From contig JAVXUO010003207.1 of NCBI GenBank assembly GCA_033065855.1, positions 124,001 to 188,000 on the forward strand: a stretch of DNA of 64,000 nt, read 5' to 3'. The position numbers and the translations under genes are program-made. The DNA comes from Escallonia rubra. Lineage: Eukaryota; Streptophyta; Magnoliopsida; Escalloniales; Escalloniaceae. The notes beneath the pieces are model-generated. The model was not told where the DNA came from, searched no databases, and was given only the letters and a program-made list of their open reading frames with translations. Shown piece after piece: positions 47,894 through 60,600 of this stretch (its first letter is position 1; each line of letters opens with the position of its first letter).

Positions 47894-48074
47894 GGATATG
47901 GATCCCCCGCTGTAACTACGGTTACAGCAGGGTGCTGCCTTCTGTCTGTGAGAGAGAGAGAACCATGGTTACAGCAGCACAGGACAGAATATCAGCACAT
48001 GACAAGACCCCTCTCTCAGCAACACAAGACAACACCCCTATTGTGACCATGGTTCTGGCAGGGGATCCAAATCC
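47894..48074. mobile_element. MULE-type MITE, 181 bp, with 9-bp target duplication
   Basis: Terminal inverted repeats: GGATATGGATCCCCCGCTG on the left and GGATTTGGATCCCCTGCC on the right (reverse complement), similar over about 30 bases. The 9-bp direct repeat GCGGATAAC flanks it exactly (47885-47893 and 48075-48083). A 9-bp target duplication is characteristic of Mutator-like elements. The interior includes a (GA)n run and an ACCATGGTTACAGCAG palindromic part. No transposase. Confidence 0.75.
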
Positions 48075-48307
48075 GCGGATAACACACTTCCACTAAAAGT
48101 AGAGTACAGATAAGGTGGGCAGCCTGAAAGTAACAAGAGATATATTAATATGAACAAAAGTTGCAGTCAATTACATTGGTCATGCCGAGGCCAACTAAAG
48201 GAAAACGATGAAAAAAGGAAGCAAATTCGGAACAGACAAGTTTAGTAGGGAAACTAAAATTTTAACAAGGACCCAGGATCAAACATAAACCTCATTATTT
48301 TTTGTGT

Positions 48308-49345
48308 TCATGACATCAAACCCTCTTGATTCTTTGCAGAGAGCCGTTTCAGAAACTCATATGTGGTGATCATTGTTGTTGCAGACATGGACATTGAAGC
48401 CCACCGAGGTCCCAGCCCTCTGTAGCAAGCCGTCCATCCACCTTCTTTAACCAAGCTTCTCACAGTTTGTCCAACAGTTGGAACCCTTCTCCCATTCTCA
48501 TCCCCATCCAGAACCTGCAATCTGGTCTTAATTGTATCAAGTGGCATCGTAATTAAAGCGGATACGCCGCCTGCCATGGCTGCACTAACACCCTGAACTG
48601 CCATTATGGTTTTGGAATCCGGCCGCAAAGCATTCACCCCATTTTCACCATTCCCGTCATCCTTCTTACAACAGTAAGACCCAATCCCACCCCAAACCAG
48701 CCGTTGCGCGACGGAGTAAGATGCCCACCAAACAGCATTTGATGGTGCATACGTCAGTATCGAGATCCCAAAACCTCTATACAGACCTCTCACCCCATCC
48801 ACATTGAGTATCTTCCTGAACGCATCGATCCCACCGAGATATTTATAGGCAGTGGGGACCTTCGAATTAGTGCCGCCCTGCACCATAAGCCGCTGGCTCA
48901 CAACATCGACGGGGGTCCAAACAAGTTGTGCCGCCATTGCCGCGCTCAATCCGGCCGCGGCATTGGCAATGGCAGCCGCGGTCGGCTCCGGAAACCCTAA
49001 CCTAATAGTGACCGTCCCCACATTGCTCTTAGTAACCTCGAGCGCGGTCATGTAAAGTGCCCTGGCCGGGATCGTCCCCATCAACGATGTCCCGAACCCC
49101 CTATATAGCCCGCAAAAACCCTCGTTGCGAAGGATCGAAAACGCGGTCTTAACACAAGAGAGCTGAGATTGAGCTATTTGCTGCCTGGTCTTCAAAACCA
49201 CGATCGGATATAGCGTGCCAGACACACCCGAAAATAGAGCTGCGCCGAGGAAGAAAAACTTGGATTTGTCGAGCATTTGCCAGTCGATGTCAGCCGGTAT
49301 GTGAATCTCCTGCGCCGAATCATCCTCGGCCGTGCCCAAGCTCAT
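48308..49345 (-). CDS. Mitochondrial carrier, SLC25A44-like, intronless
   Basis: A single open frame of 345 residues with three mitochondrial-carrier repeats (about 28-110, 125-220 and 245-338). The signature P-x-D/E-x-x-K/R occurs as PIVVLK (47-52, lacking the acidic residue), PVDVVS (145-150, lacking the final basic residue at that spot; QR follows) and PLDTIK (268-273). The second-half motifs EGFCGLYRG, GVRGLYRG and GGWTACYRG follow. These deviations and the whole sequence resemble the plant SLC25A44 group (intronless Arabidopsis At1g72820/At5g26200 type). Animal SLC25A44 carries branched-chain amino acids into mitochondria; the plant substrate is not settled, so I name none. Location in the inner mitochondrial membrane is inferred. 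The gene is complete with start and stop, and has small inverted-repeat elements on both sides. Confidence 0.93.
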   Translation of the reverse strand: MSLGTAEDDSAQEIHIPADIDWQMLDKSKFFFLGAALFSGVSGTLYPIVVLKTRQQIAQSQLSCVKTAFSILRNEGFCGLYRGFGTSLMGTIPARALYMTALEVTKSNVGTVTIRLGFPEPTAAAIANAAAGLSAAMAAQLVWTPVDVVSQRLMVQGGTNSKVPTAYKYLGGIDAFRKILNVDGVRGLYRGFGISILTYAPSNAVWWASYSVAQRLVWGGIGSYCCKKDDGNGENGVNALRPDSKTIMAVQGVSAAMAGGVSALITMPLDTIKTRLQVLDGDENGRRVPTVGQTVRSLVKEGGWTACYRGLGPRWASMSMSATTMITTYEFLKRLSAKNQEGLMS

Positions 49346-49904
49346 TTTCGCCAGAATTTCTTCGATTAAAACCCCTAATTAACTCTTTCTACGTCACCTT
49401 CATCTACACACACACACACACACTCTGTACAAATATCGAAACCCTAACAATTCACCTAACTTCCAATCTAGCAACAACTGTACACTATCTCAACCACCGC
49501 ATCCATATCGAATCACAGAACACAAACAACGAACGATGCTACACAAACAGACAGTGGACTTTCAGGCGAGATATTCAGGGACTTTTTTCCGTTTCCGAAG
49601 CCATATCTTGTTGGATCGAACGTGGATGACAGCAAACGGATCTAACATTTCTCAACGGGCCTCACCGGAGGAACCGTATCGGTCATCGTACCGGACGACG
49701 ATCGGATCGGCCACACGAATCGGATCAACAACAAGTCTAGAGCGAGAGAGGAAGGGGAGTGAGAAGCGGTATAACAAGTCGGGAGAGTGTGGTGCTTTCA
49801 ACGGATGGGCAATGGAGGTGGGGGTGGGCGGCGGAGACGGGAAAAAGGGCAACTTTTTAGGTAAGAGAGGATAAAGCGGGCACGTGTCGGTTGTCCGTTC
49901 GGGG
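49346..49904. other. Carrier gene 5' leader and promoter side
   Basis: Upstream of the minus-strand carrier gene. A (CA)n run lies at about 49407-49423. No further gene recognised; frames on both strands here are low-complexity. Confidence 0.4.
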
Positions 49905-50075
49905 GATCAGGATCCTGTACAGCAGAGGTGCTGTTGCAAAACAATCCTGCTAAATATTTTTTAGTGACAAAAATTATCATTATAAATTTCAGTAACAACA
50001 ATAAAAAAAAAAATTCAGTGACAATATTTTATCGATAGTTGTTGTATAGCAGTACAACAGAGGATCTTGATCCTG
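49905..50075. mobile_element. Small inverted-repeat element (MITE family A, copy 2)
   Basis: Ends GATCAGGATCCTGTACAGCA on the left and ACAGGATCAAGATCCTCTG on the right (reverse complement). The interior shares TTTTTAGTGACAAAA, ATCATTATAAATTTCAGTAA and CAGTGACAATATTTTATCG with copy 1 at 47103-47282. Confidence 0.7.
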
Positions 50076-51082
50076 TTCAAGAGGATTGATTGTGTTTTTT
50101 TTATTACTCTCTTTGTCCCACATAATTTAATCAACTTTCTTTTTAGGTTGTCCTACAAAAATTATTTATTTCTAAATTAAGAAAAGATTATTTTACATAT
50201 TTTTTTTTTACATTTTAATTTTATTTTATTTCTCTTTATATATTTAACTCTCTCCTAATTCATTTTTTCTCTCATGACCCACTTTCTTACACTTTTTTAT
50301 TCACTTATCTTTTCATATTTAACACTCCACTAACCTATTTTTTCGCTCCTAACCCACTTTTTTTCCCTCCTATCTCTAAACAGTAGAATGAAAAATAAAT
50401 AATATATCACTTAAATTCTTAATTTGAATATAAAAAAAGAGTTAATCAAATATATTTTTGTCGGGAAGAGGTTGTCGGAGCATGATTTTGACACGTACCT
50501 GCGGTGTCACCATCCCTTATCCATAACTCAGCTCGAGGTTGGATTTTGCTGTGAGCGCAGCCATGGTGGTGCACTCGGGTAGAGGGGAATGGGTGGTTGC
50601 CACGTGTCAGGGCAGAGCTTTGGTGGGAGTTTTTTGTGCTTGCTGATTGGTGGGCTCACTGCTGTCGATTTGTGTAGGAGCGCAGTGGATTTGCCCGTCC
50701 GTACGATTATAAGCTGAGGCGAGGGAGCATGACTGCTTTGACACTCAACCGTAGGTAGACTGGTAGCCGTAGGGGACTGATTGATATAAAATTTTCGTCT
50801 GTTTTAGTTACTCTTGTTTTGACTTAGTAAATTGTGCTTTGCCCATGCACGAAATTGTTGATCTAGATTAAAATCGTTATAAATGAAGTAAAAGTGATAA
50901 GTAATAAATGTCAATTGACAAGTAACGCTAGCATTTATGTATAAGAGATGCAAGGAGTTGAGCACTAATCTGAAAATTATCCTCAAAATTATGATATTTT
51001 CCTAAGCTACTGATAGCGACATGGCTAATTTTGGCGTTAGAAAGTGCCTATAGCTTCTAGCTTGAGAGCTTTCATAACGTTA
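50076..51082. other. Intergenic, nothing recognised
   Basis: An AT-rich, pyrimidine-rich stretch (about 50130-50350) followed by a more GC-balanced stretch (about 50460-50760) with no supported ORF. Confidence 0.35.
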
Positions 51083-51091
51083 ATAATTCTA

Positions 51092-52146
51092 GGGAAAATT
51101 GCGTAAAATACTCCTGTGGTTTGAAGTAGTTGTAAAAATACCTCTATTGTTACAAAAATTGCATAAAGACACATGAAATAGTAAAAATATTGCACCGTAA
51201 AAATTCCGTAACAGAATAGTGAAAATGGCTAAATTGCCCCTCTATATAAATGAGAATGCCACGCTTTCTTCTCCTGAATGGCCAATTTTCCTCCTCCTTC
51301 TTCACGAAATCGCTTAGTGGATCGATGGCAGGCTCGCGGCGGCGCAAGTGAGAATCGCAGATTGCGGCGCAAGTGGCGGAGCAAACGATGGGTCACGAGT
51401 ATCTTATTTACCCGAATTGCACAATCTTAGTCTAGGGTTTCATTTGAAACCCTAGATCTGAGATTGTGCGATTAGGGTTTCCAATTGTTGTGGCCGCAGC
51501 GGGATTAGTGTTCAATTTAAGTTTGGGGGTTCAATTAGGGTTCGATCTAAGTTTGGGGGTTCGATTAGGGTTCGAGTTGTTGTGCGATTGGTTTGGGTTT
51601 GATGGTTGTAGTGGGATCGTCGGTGATGGTGGCGGCGGGATCGGGTGGCTGTTGGCGGTAATGGGATTATGTGCAGCAGTTGGCGGCGACGGGATTGAAT
51701 GAGGCATATGGTGGCGCCGGTTGTGGGTGGCGCAAGTTGCAGCCGGGGTGGTGAAGGCGAGATTGTGAAGGGTTCACACTAGCGGCTCACGGTGACGGGG
51801 CTGGCGACCGCTAGGCGCACAAGACTGGGGTGGTGGCGGCGGCGCCGGTTGTGGGTGGCACAAGTGGCAGACGGGTGGTGGTTGAGAGTGGCTAGGGTTA
51901 GGTTTTGGTGGAATTGAGATTTGTTTGAGAGAGAGAAAAAGAAGAGGGTTCTTTAGTCTTTTAACGTATAAATTTTTTACTACACGCATTGTTCAAGAGC
52001 GTGAAGAGCACGCTCTGTTAATTTAGATGACTTTTCTAACGGTTGCAACAAAATAAACGCTAGAGAAAGGTCTTTGCAATTTTTGTAACAACATGGGTGT
52101 TTTTGCAACTATCCCAAATCACATGGGTATTTTACGCAATTTTCCC
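51092..52146. mobile_element. MULE-type element with about 90-bp terminal inverted repeats, 1,055 bp
   Basis: The left end GGGAAAATTGCGTAAAATAC and the right end (reverse complement) GGGAAAATTGCGTAAAATAC are identical for at least 20 bases and stay similar for about 90 (TTACAAAAATTGCA). The 9-bp direct repeat ATAATTCTA flanks it (51083-51091 and 52147-52155). Long inverted repeats with a 9-bp duplication define Mutator-like elements. No transposase is seen. The interior (about 51280-51950) is much more GC-rich than its surroundings, with small repeats such as AAGTTTGGGGGTTCGATTAG. Confidence 0.8.
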
Positions 52147-52155
52147 ATAATTCTA

Positions 52156-53650
52156 TTACGAAACTTGAAAGGAGTACATGACGTGTTAGGATCAAGTGTT
52201 TGTTATTGCACTAAAAGTAATTGTTGGTACTATGGACGGAACTTTATTTCTTTGTATTCCTGGCACAAGAGCCGGCGCAAACGGTCGAGTACAAAAAAGG
52301 GTAGATGGACGCGACTAACCTCCGATTTGCCAATGTTGTTGATGGTGATGGTCGGGACGGGGAGAGGTGGCACAGTGTTGGGTTTGTGATGAGTGGTGGT
52401 GTTGAGGGTGATGGTTGCGAGAGGAAGGGGGAGGGGATGATGGACTGATGGGTGTGAGGCAATGATGGCATGGTGAATTTGTTAGGGGCAAGGGGTGTGC
52501 AACAGTGCTTGACGGTGGTGTATGAATTGGTGGTGACATCCCAGAGGACGATAGCGTCATTGGAGGCAGTGGGGATTCGACCACAAACTAATTTGAGGAG
52601 TGTCACATACATGACATGTGCCATTTTTCTTAAAAACTATGAAATGAAGAATCTAGTCCTCAATTTAACAAGAAAACGAACAGAGAAAAAAATTATATTG
52701 ACGCTGTGTAACACAAAAGTCATGTTTAAGAACATAAGAGTTCAAAGACTGATTTTAAAAAAGCGAGCAAAGTATGAAGCGAAATGTGTTAAACCCTAAT
52801 ATTGAAAACTAGGCATGTTCGATAGCAAATGCGTTAAAAATATATCCCGTCACGGGCTTAGATGGTGGTAGACTATCACTAATATATAGCCAACTAGACA
52901 AAGTGCTTTATGACATGAAAAATATATAGCTACATGAATCATTAATCGTGGTTTACCATGATCAAAAGAAAAAAATAAGAAACAAACCGAAAATATGAGC
53001 CCATAACACATCTCTAATCCTAAAGTATCACATATTCTTCATAACAGCCGCTCTTTCTCTCTCTTCTAAATTTCATTCTCCCTTTCTTTCACACATGCGC
53101 GCACACACATTATGCTTGAATGTGCTATGGTCTTCTTGTAGGATCCTTGATCATCACCGCTGCCGCCGCTATATTTTTCCATGGCCTAGATTGCTGTCTT
53201 CCATCGTTTTTCAAGCACAAAAAGGCGGCAAAGACGTTCTATGTCCACTATTCAGAAAGTCCTTATAGTGAAAGCTGTGTTGGGATTTTTGATTTGGATT
53301 TGTTTGATTAAGAAACTGCAAGAACTTCACCTTTTCAACAAGTGTTGTGTTGATTTGTTTTAGGAATCCCATGTGTTATGAAAAGCCATTGATTTGTAAT
53401 CTCTAATAGTTCTATTTTTTTGTTTTTAGACTTCTATGTACTTTGACAAGTTACATTTTGGAGAACATTTTTAGTAATGGTGTTTGTTACATTAGTTACT
53501 CATTCTTTCCTTGTAGGTCTTACCGACCATTATTCGTAACTATCTTGTGCACTTGAATCTGGTAACATACTCGCGAGTGTGTTAAACTCGAACTAAGAGT
53601 CCGCTTAATCGGACTCCTGACAAAGTGCGAAGAATTCAATAGTGCTAATC
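52156..53650. other. Intergenic, nothing recognised
   Basis: Includes a G/T-skewed stretch (52310-52470) that creates false proline/serine-rich frames on the minus strand. No gene supported. Confidence 0.4.
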
Positions 53651-54495
53651 CGAGTTTTTTCCCCTAAATAATACTGCTTTAAAACTTAATTATCAATTTA
53701 CTCCACATTGAAACTTATTTACCCGCATACCTTAATTATAGAAATCGCTGTTTGAAATCACGACTTCAAAATAACGATTTCTACTTTAAAATCGTGGTTT
53801 CAAATAGCGATTTTTAAAAGTGTAGTATGCGGCAGGGGCGGATCCAGAAAATCTAATCGAGGGGGGCCAAAAAGGCGTAAATTTTTTTGATAATATTATA
53901 ATTAGCATAACTCCTTGAATAGGGTAAATGCAAAATAAATTATTCAATTGACTATTAATTATTTTTATTTATTCATAGTGATTTGTTTAACTTGGTAAGT
54001 TGAATCAACAACAAATTACTAATCTTGCGTGAATAAAGCTTAACACTTACTATATAGATGTATTATTAATGTGATTATTAGTTATATGAGTACACTAGTG
54101 CATGTAGTGTAAGTTAACACTATTTTACAATAATTCAAACTAAAAAGAAAGAACTAACCTTGATCATTTGTATTTTTTTGTAATAAAAAATTTTGAAATT
54201 TGAAAGAGTGAAGATGGAACAAAATAATGAGAAAGAAGAAGATTATGACGGCCGAAGGAACAAAGAGTCAAAAATAAAAAAAGGAATCCCTAATTAATTA
54301 CTTTTACGATATAACGTTATTTTTGTAAAATATGAAAAATATGAATATCATTATATAAAAAACTAGTAAATAAATCCAAAAAATTGGGGGGGGGGGGGGG
54401 CATGGCTCCCTCCCATCAGGTGATAGCTCCTACACTGGTATGCGGTTAAATAAGTTTTAAAATGAAATAGATTGATAATTAAGTTTTAAAACTCG
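53651..54495. mobile_element. Foldback element interrupted by a hAT-type insertion
   Basis: Left arm 53651-53731 and right arm 54438-54495 are inverted copies: both read CGAGTTTT, AAAACTTAATTATCAAT and AAACTTATTT-CCGCATAC from the outside in. The left arm has about 20 extra bases. Inside is a second hairpin (arms about 53741-53763 and 53791-53813, GAAATCGCTGTTTGAAATCA and its near complement). Without the inserted element the original would be about 232 bp. Confidence 0.65.
53833..54437. mobile_element. hAT-type non-autonomous element, 605 bp, nested
   Basis: The left end is CAGGGGCGGATCCAG and the right end (reverse complement) CAGTGTAGGAGCT, a short imperfect inverted repeat. The flanking 8-bp direct repeat GTATGCGG (53825-53832 and 54438-54445) is exact, which is the hAT-superfamily signature. 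The interior has a G15 run at about 54387-54401. No transposase. Confidence 0.75.
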
Positions 54496-54687
54496 CGCTA
54501 ATCCGCCAATAACCGTACTTCACGCGTCAAACACGGCAGCTTGAAAGAAGCCCGCTGAAAGAGAGAGCCCCTCACGTGCCCTCCATTTCTTTCTTTAAAG
54601 AGTTATATCCATATACACCACGATCGTCACTGGTCAGAAGTGCAGAACTTCACTTCACTCACTGAACTTCGATCAATTGAATTTGGC

Positions 54688-57600
54688 ATGGAGCACCAAG
54701 ATCCCAAGAAGATCGAGCAGTTCAAAGGCCAACCAAGGCTCCCAACCTTCGCCGTCCCAAAACGCTACGATCTCACCATCAAAACCGATCTATCGGCCTG
54801 CAACTTCTCGGGTACTGTACTCATCCGCCTCTCCATCCTTCAAGCCACCAGATTCCTGGTCTTGAACGCGCTCGAGCTCGTCATTAATGAAGTCTCATTC
54901 ACCGACTCTCATAACCATGTAAAACTCGCTTATTCATCACTCCACCATATCCATCGACTTAGATTTCTACAGGCCTAGCGCTAATGTCAAAGTAGTTTAT
55001 ACTGCTTTAACTTAAGCCATAACTGTTTTTGGTAATAGGGCCACCCTTTTTTAATGATGACAAGGTGTTTGTGAAATTGGTGCAGAGGCATATACCGTGC
55101 GATGTCGTGGTGGACAGCGATGATGAGATTCTCGTGCTGGTCTTTGAGCAAGCTCTTGGAGTCGGGGATGGAGTTCTGGGGATTGGCTTTTCTGGACCCC
55201 TTAGCGAGCACATGAAGGGTTTCTACAAAGGGTTTGATATTGATGTGCCTTGTCTTTTTCTCCTGTAACTAGTTTGCTTCATTTTCTTTTGTCACGACAA
55301 CGTCTAGCCTACTCAAAAAACGTTAAGAAAAGGGTGTCACCCGTCAAGTGTGGTGCCTTCTCTTGCTCGGAGATTTTTCCATCTTCGTCTACTTGGATGT
55401 TAAGAAATACAGGGGAAGGGAAGTTTTCTTGAGAATTAGGCTATCTTGTTTCGGACATTATGGAAATTCCATATCAAGTTAGTCAAACAGTTGATTCGAA
55501 GTAGACAGTTTTCGCACACACTTAATTTTATTGTGGAATGTCTACTGATTGCGTATGATGTGTTAGCAGAACGTATGTGGAGGCAGGAGTGAAGAAAAAT
55601 ATGGCCGCGACGCAGTTCGAAGCTGTGGATGCACGGAGGTGTTTTCCGTGCTGGGATGAACCTGCTCTTAAGGTATATCGTATACACGATAGAGGGTATA
55701 GTTTTATTTCTTCAACTGGGTCATATGTTCTTCTTGTGTGCATAGTTGGTACCGGAAGAAGTTTGGCTACCTGGTTACAGGATATAACTAGGAGTAGTGC
55801 TATTAACAAAGTAGTCCGGCTACCCGCCAAAGCAAACGCTGCAGTGGATGGTTATGCCTGCCACTTCCACATTTTTGTAAATGTTTTGGCTATTCTATCT
55901 TCACTACTAGGCACACCCGTTAGTTATAAACCACTTAAATTGGTGAAACACGCCAGAAGAACCAGGAGGCAGGTATGAAGTGATACTAGTTAATTTTTTT
56001 GCTGGCGATGGTTTGGGCCAAGCCTCATTCTTGAAAAAAGTATCCTGTTATATGTATCAAATGAAAAGATAAAAATAAGAAAGAAAGTCTGTTTTGCATT
56101 GAGAGGTTTTGTAATTTAAAGCTACCTTGAAGCCGGACTTCTTCATCTTGAACATAAATCACTTCCAATTATGAACATCTTATGAAAATGTCCTGCACAG
56201 TACAGGAGAAGTGCACAACAGGATAGAATGTAATAAAGGAAGAGTTGAGATTTGCCTGGAGTACTTATATTTTCTTACTTAACGTAATATTAGCAAATAA
56301 CCACCTTACTTTTTTTCAGGCTACCTTCAAGATTACGCTAGATGATGTACCATCGGAGTTGACAGCATTATCTAATATGCCGGTTTCTCTGGAAAAAGTT
56401 GATGGGCAACTTAAGACCGTCTATTTTGAGGATTCACCAATCATGTCAACTTACTTGGTAGCTTTTGTAATTGGTTCGTTCGATCACATTGAAGACACAA
56501 CAACGGATGGTATGCATATAATCAATACCGGCTGTTTACTTACTAGGCTGTTCCTTTTTGTATAGATTCACTTCTATCATTTCTCTTTAGATTGTTATTC
56601 GTGTTGATGCAGGGATCAAAGTTAGGGCATTCTGTCCTGTTGGTAAGAGTGAACAGGGAAAGTTTGCTTTAGATGTTGCGGTAAGAGCACTTGATCTATA
56701 CAGAAAGTAAGTAATCTTATGTTTATGTACTATGGGTTTGAATTACAATTGTGTCCATGTTATCCTAGCTTGTGATACATGAACTTACGCATACAGTTCT
56801 GAAAGGGAATAGGTGGTTGTGTAATCCATCTAATATGCTGTTCTTCAAGAGATAAACTGTAATGCGCATTTTTTTGTCAGAACCGACGATAATTGAATCC
56901 ACCAGGAGAGAAGTGTGTTTTTCCTGTCCAAGGTGGTTACAAACATATAGGTCCTTCCCTGTCCAAGTCCTGAAATTAGCTGTCTTTTGGCATAAAAGTT
57001 TATAACTTCGTATGGATTTACTTGATATGGTTTGATATATTTCTGTCAAAATCTTAGGTAAAATACAATAGTCAGTATCTATTTCCAAACTATTATGATA
57101 TTCCAAATCACTAAAACGGGCAGTAGAAACAAATAATAAAACTTCTTAGTGGACAATGAGTTATGGACGAGTATATGAGGATGTGAAAGTAAGCATTCTG
57201 CATACGATATTCAAAAACTTTTACCCCTTTGACCATGACTGTCTTGCATTTCCGAGAATGGCACCTAAAGCTTAGAAATAAAAGCATACACATTATGTTT
57301 TTGCCAAAAGTGCTGCATTAATGGGGTGACTAGGTTATGCTCTATCTTTGGAAACCACAATATAAGTACTCTTTATATCTAAAGTCAGTTGTTCAAATTG
57401 ATAACTTACAGTTAGCTAAAATAAAATGTTACTGCAAGAAAGATTGTGTTTTTGATGGGTTAAAGGTCATCTCCATGCAGGACTTCATAAACTGTAAGTC
57501 GATTAATCATTCCATTTTCCGTTACTTTCCTGATTGAGTATAAGTAATAGCAAAACCAAAGTAGTTAGCGATTCAATACGTCGTCAGTAGCAAAATACTG

Positions 57601-60600
57601 ACTTATCAATCCTGTAGAGACTAGAGAAACTTGAATCCCTCCATCTTCCTTCTTCAGAAATTAAGTAAAAGAACTAAAGAGAGGAACACTTCCTCGTCTC
57701 CTTGGCTCTTTGCTAGAGATTGCCTTGAAGTATATAAGGTGTGCAATATATAGGATGTACTGGAAACCTGTATATCATCGCTCAGCGCTCAGCTTGCCTA
57801 TTCTATACTGGGGGTCTAAAAGATAAAAGAATGAAGAAGCATTGTTTACGCTGGTAAATTTTTAGTTTTGGTCCACAGTTTGGAGGTTGGATTAAGTCGT
57901 CATGTTGATAATGAACTTCTGTAGCTACTTCTCAATGCCTTACCCTCTTCCAAAGCTGGATATGGTTGCTGTTCCCGAATTTCCTGGTGGGGCAATGGAA
58001 AATTATGGCTTGATTACTTATTGTGAAACTGAGCTACTTCACGATGATTTGCATTCTGCAGCAGCTAACACGCAGAGGGTAAGTTAAGAGTATGAATGCA
58101 CGTTCAGCTTCTTTTTCTTTTTCATCTATATATGGTGCCCATGGTAAAAGGAAGAGAGTTTCCTTGTCGTTCGACGCTCAGAAAAAAGATTGACATACAG
58201 CATTTTCATTGTTTTAACTTTTAGAAGTTTCAGACTTTTGCTAAAATTTTCAACTGCACCAGCTCGCAATTGTTGTAACCCATGAAGTTGCCCATCAATG
58301 GTTTGGCAACCTGGTGACGATGGAATGGTGGACTCATCTATGGCTCAATGAGGGTTTTGCAACATGGGTAAGTCTGTCCTTTGCATTAATATCCTCTAGT
58401 TTATGAACCTTTTACATGCCATGATCATTTGCACTGTCGTCTTGTATTGCTATTGAACTTCCAGGTTAGTTATTTAGCTACTGACAAGTTATTTCCTGAG
58501 TGGAAAATTTGGACTCAATTCCTCGAAATGATTACTGGTGGCCTTGTTATGGACTCTCTGGAGCAGTCACACCCAATTGAGGTGCAAAGTAGTGTTGTTC
58601 GAGAGTATATGCATTACCTAGCTGTTCGAAGCATACCATTAACATTCTTTACTGAAATTGAGTGTGCTTTTGCAGGTGGACATACCCCATGCTCGTTCCA
58701 TAGAGGAACTTTTTGATGCCATAGGCTACAAAAAAGGATCCTCTGTTATTCGAATGTTACAGGATTATGTTGGTGATGACGTTTTCCAGGTTGGGAGTTC
58801 ATATCAAGTTAGTTAGTTTGACAGTTTTGGAATCATTTATTGTACTAAAACTGGAATGGATAAATGGAGAATTTTTTTCAGATTTGAATACGTCATACCT
58901 TTTGATTAAGTACTAGGTATATTATGGTCTCTCTCTCTCTCTCTCTCTCTCACATACACACACACACACACACGCACAGACGCACACGAGCACACTCTCA
59001 TTTCTTTGTTTATGGAGTCATCCTGCTTTCCTTCTCATGCATATTGTTCTTTACTATGTAGTAATTGGGTAGTGTAGTGAACCTGACTTTATGATTTTCT
59101 TTGTTTGCTTAAACCAGAGATCTTTAGCTTCCTACATTAACAGATTTGCTTGCCAAAATGTGAAGACGGAAGATTTATGGAGTGTTCTTTCAGAAGAATC
59201 TGGTGTTGAAGTAAATTCAATGATGGACCTATGGACGAAGCAAAAAGGATATCCAGTTATCTCTGTTGAATACAAAGATCAAATTTTGGAATTTGAACAG
59301 GTTTTTACTTTTAACGAAGAATTCAAAATGCAAGTTACAATCACCAAAATTTTAATAGTGCAAAGTACTGTTATTCTTAGCTTGGAAGTCTAATGTTGCT
59401 TGGCGCTTTGCAGTCTCAATTTCTATCCTCTGGTTTGAATGGTGATGGCCAGTGGATTGTCCCGATAACCGTGTCACTTGGTTCATATGATAAGCGGAAC
59501 AACTTCCTTTTAGAAACAAAACATGGAAGATTGGACATATCGGAATTGTCTGGTTCTTGCGATGGCAGTTCAAACTCTAATGAGAAGAGAAATCAAGAGG
59601 AACTTGACAAAAATTTATGGGTCAAAATCAACGTCGGGCAGACTGGTTTTTATAGGGTGAAGTATGACGATAAGCTCACAGCTCGGCTAAGGAAAGCTAT
59701 AGTGGATAAATGCTTATCGCCATCTGATAAATTTGGTGTGTATAAAGTGATCTATGCATTTGTAAGCTCTGATGTTGTTGGTGTTAGGGGTCTTGTATGC
59801 TGTAGGGAATTGATCAATGAAACACTTATTCTTGGTCTAAGGGACCACGGTCCATCGAATGTGGGTCACACCTAAGCAGTGGTCTGTTGCTGTACTTACT
59901 TTTCATCTGTCATGTCTAGTAACTATGAGAGGCTATTAACTAGCTGGAAATCTGTTACTGACTAGACTATGATGAAATTGGTTTGTGAGCCCTGATCCCT
60001 ATTGAGGAAGCTATTGTAATTGCAAACGGAAGTTTTTGTTATCCATATTTCCATGTCTGGTAATTCTTCCTCTCTTTACGTATAATTCTCATTTCAGGCA
60101 TTCTGGACGATGCATATGCTCTTTGTGAGGCTTGTGAAGTGTCATTATCTTCTTTGCTCTCCTTGATGGATGCTTACAGGAAGGAGCTCGATTACATCGT
60201 GTCATCAAGACTCATTAGTGTAAAAAACTCTCTCCCGTGCTGGGTAATTAATTTCCATGATTAGTGTATTGCCAATTGACCTTTGTTTCATATGTGTGAC
60301 AGGTTTGTTATAATGTTACAAAAGTCTCAATTGACGCTATGCCTGATTCGGTCGACGATTTGAAACAATTTTTCATAAACCTCATCCTCTTATCCTCAGA
60401 GTAAGAAAAACCACTACAGATAATGGCTCTAGGAAATTACTACACATGATGCAACTGTGAAAGCCCTCTTGTTCATTGCATCCATGATTTGTATTGCTTT
60501 AGGACTAATACGTCTGCTTTCGCTCTCTTAAATGGATCGTGCTTTAAAGATGCTCGTCCTGGGAGTTTTTGGCGTCGTGCATGGATTGAAAGTTTTTCAA

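Noticed and set aside
49536-49874. 112-codon plus-strand frame opposite the carrier leader
   Set aside because: It overlaps the divergent leader region, has a biased Arg/Gly/Ser composition and shows no domain.
52244-52624. Minus-strand frame of 126 codons, with a hint of a WD-like string (AIVLWDVTT)
   Set aside because: Mostly Ser/Pro/Thr low complexity from a G/T-skewed stretch. One short match is not enough for a WD40 gene.
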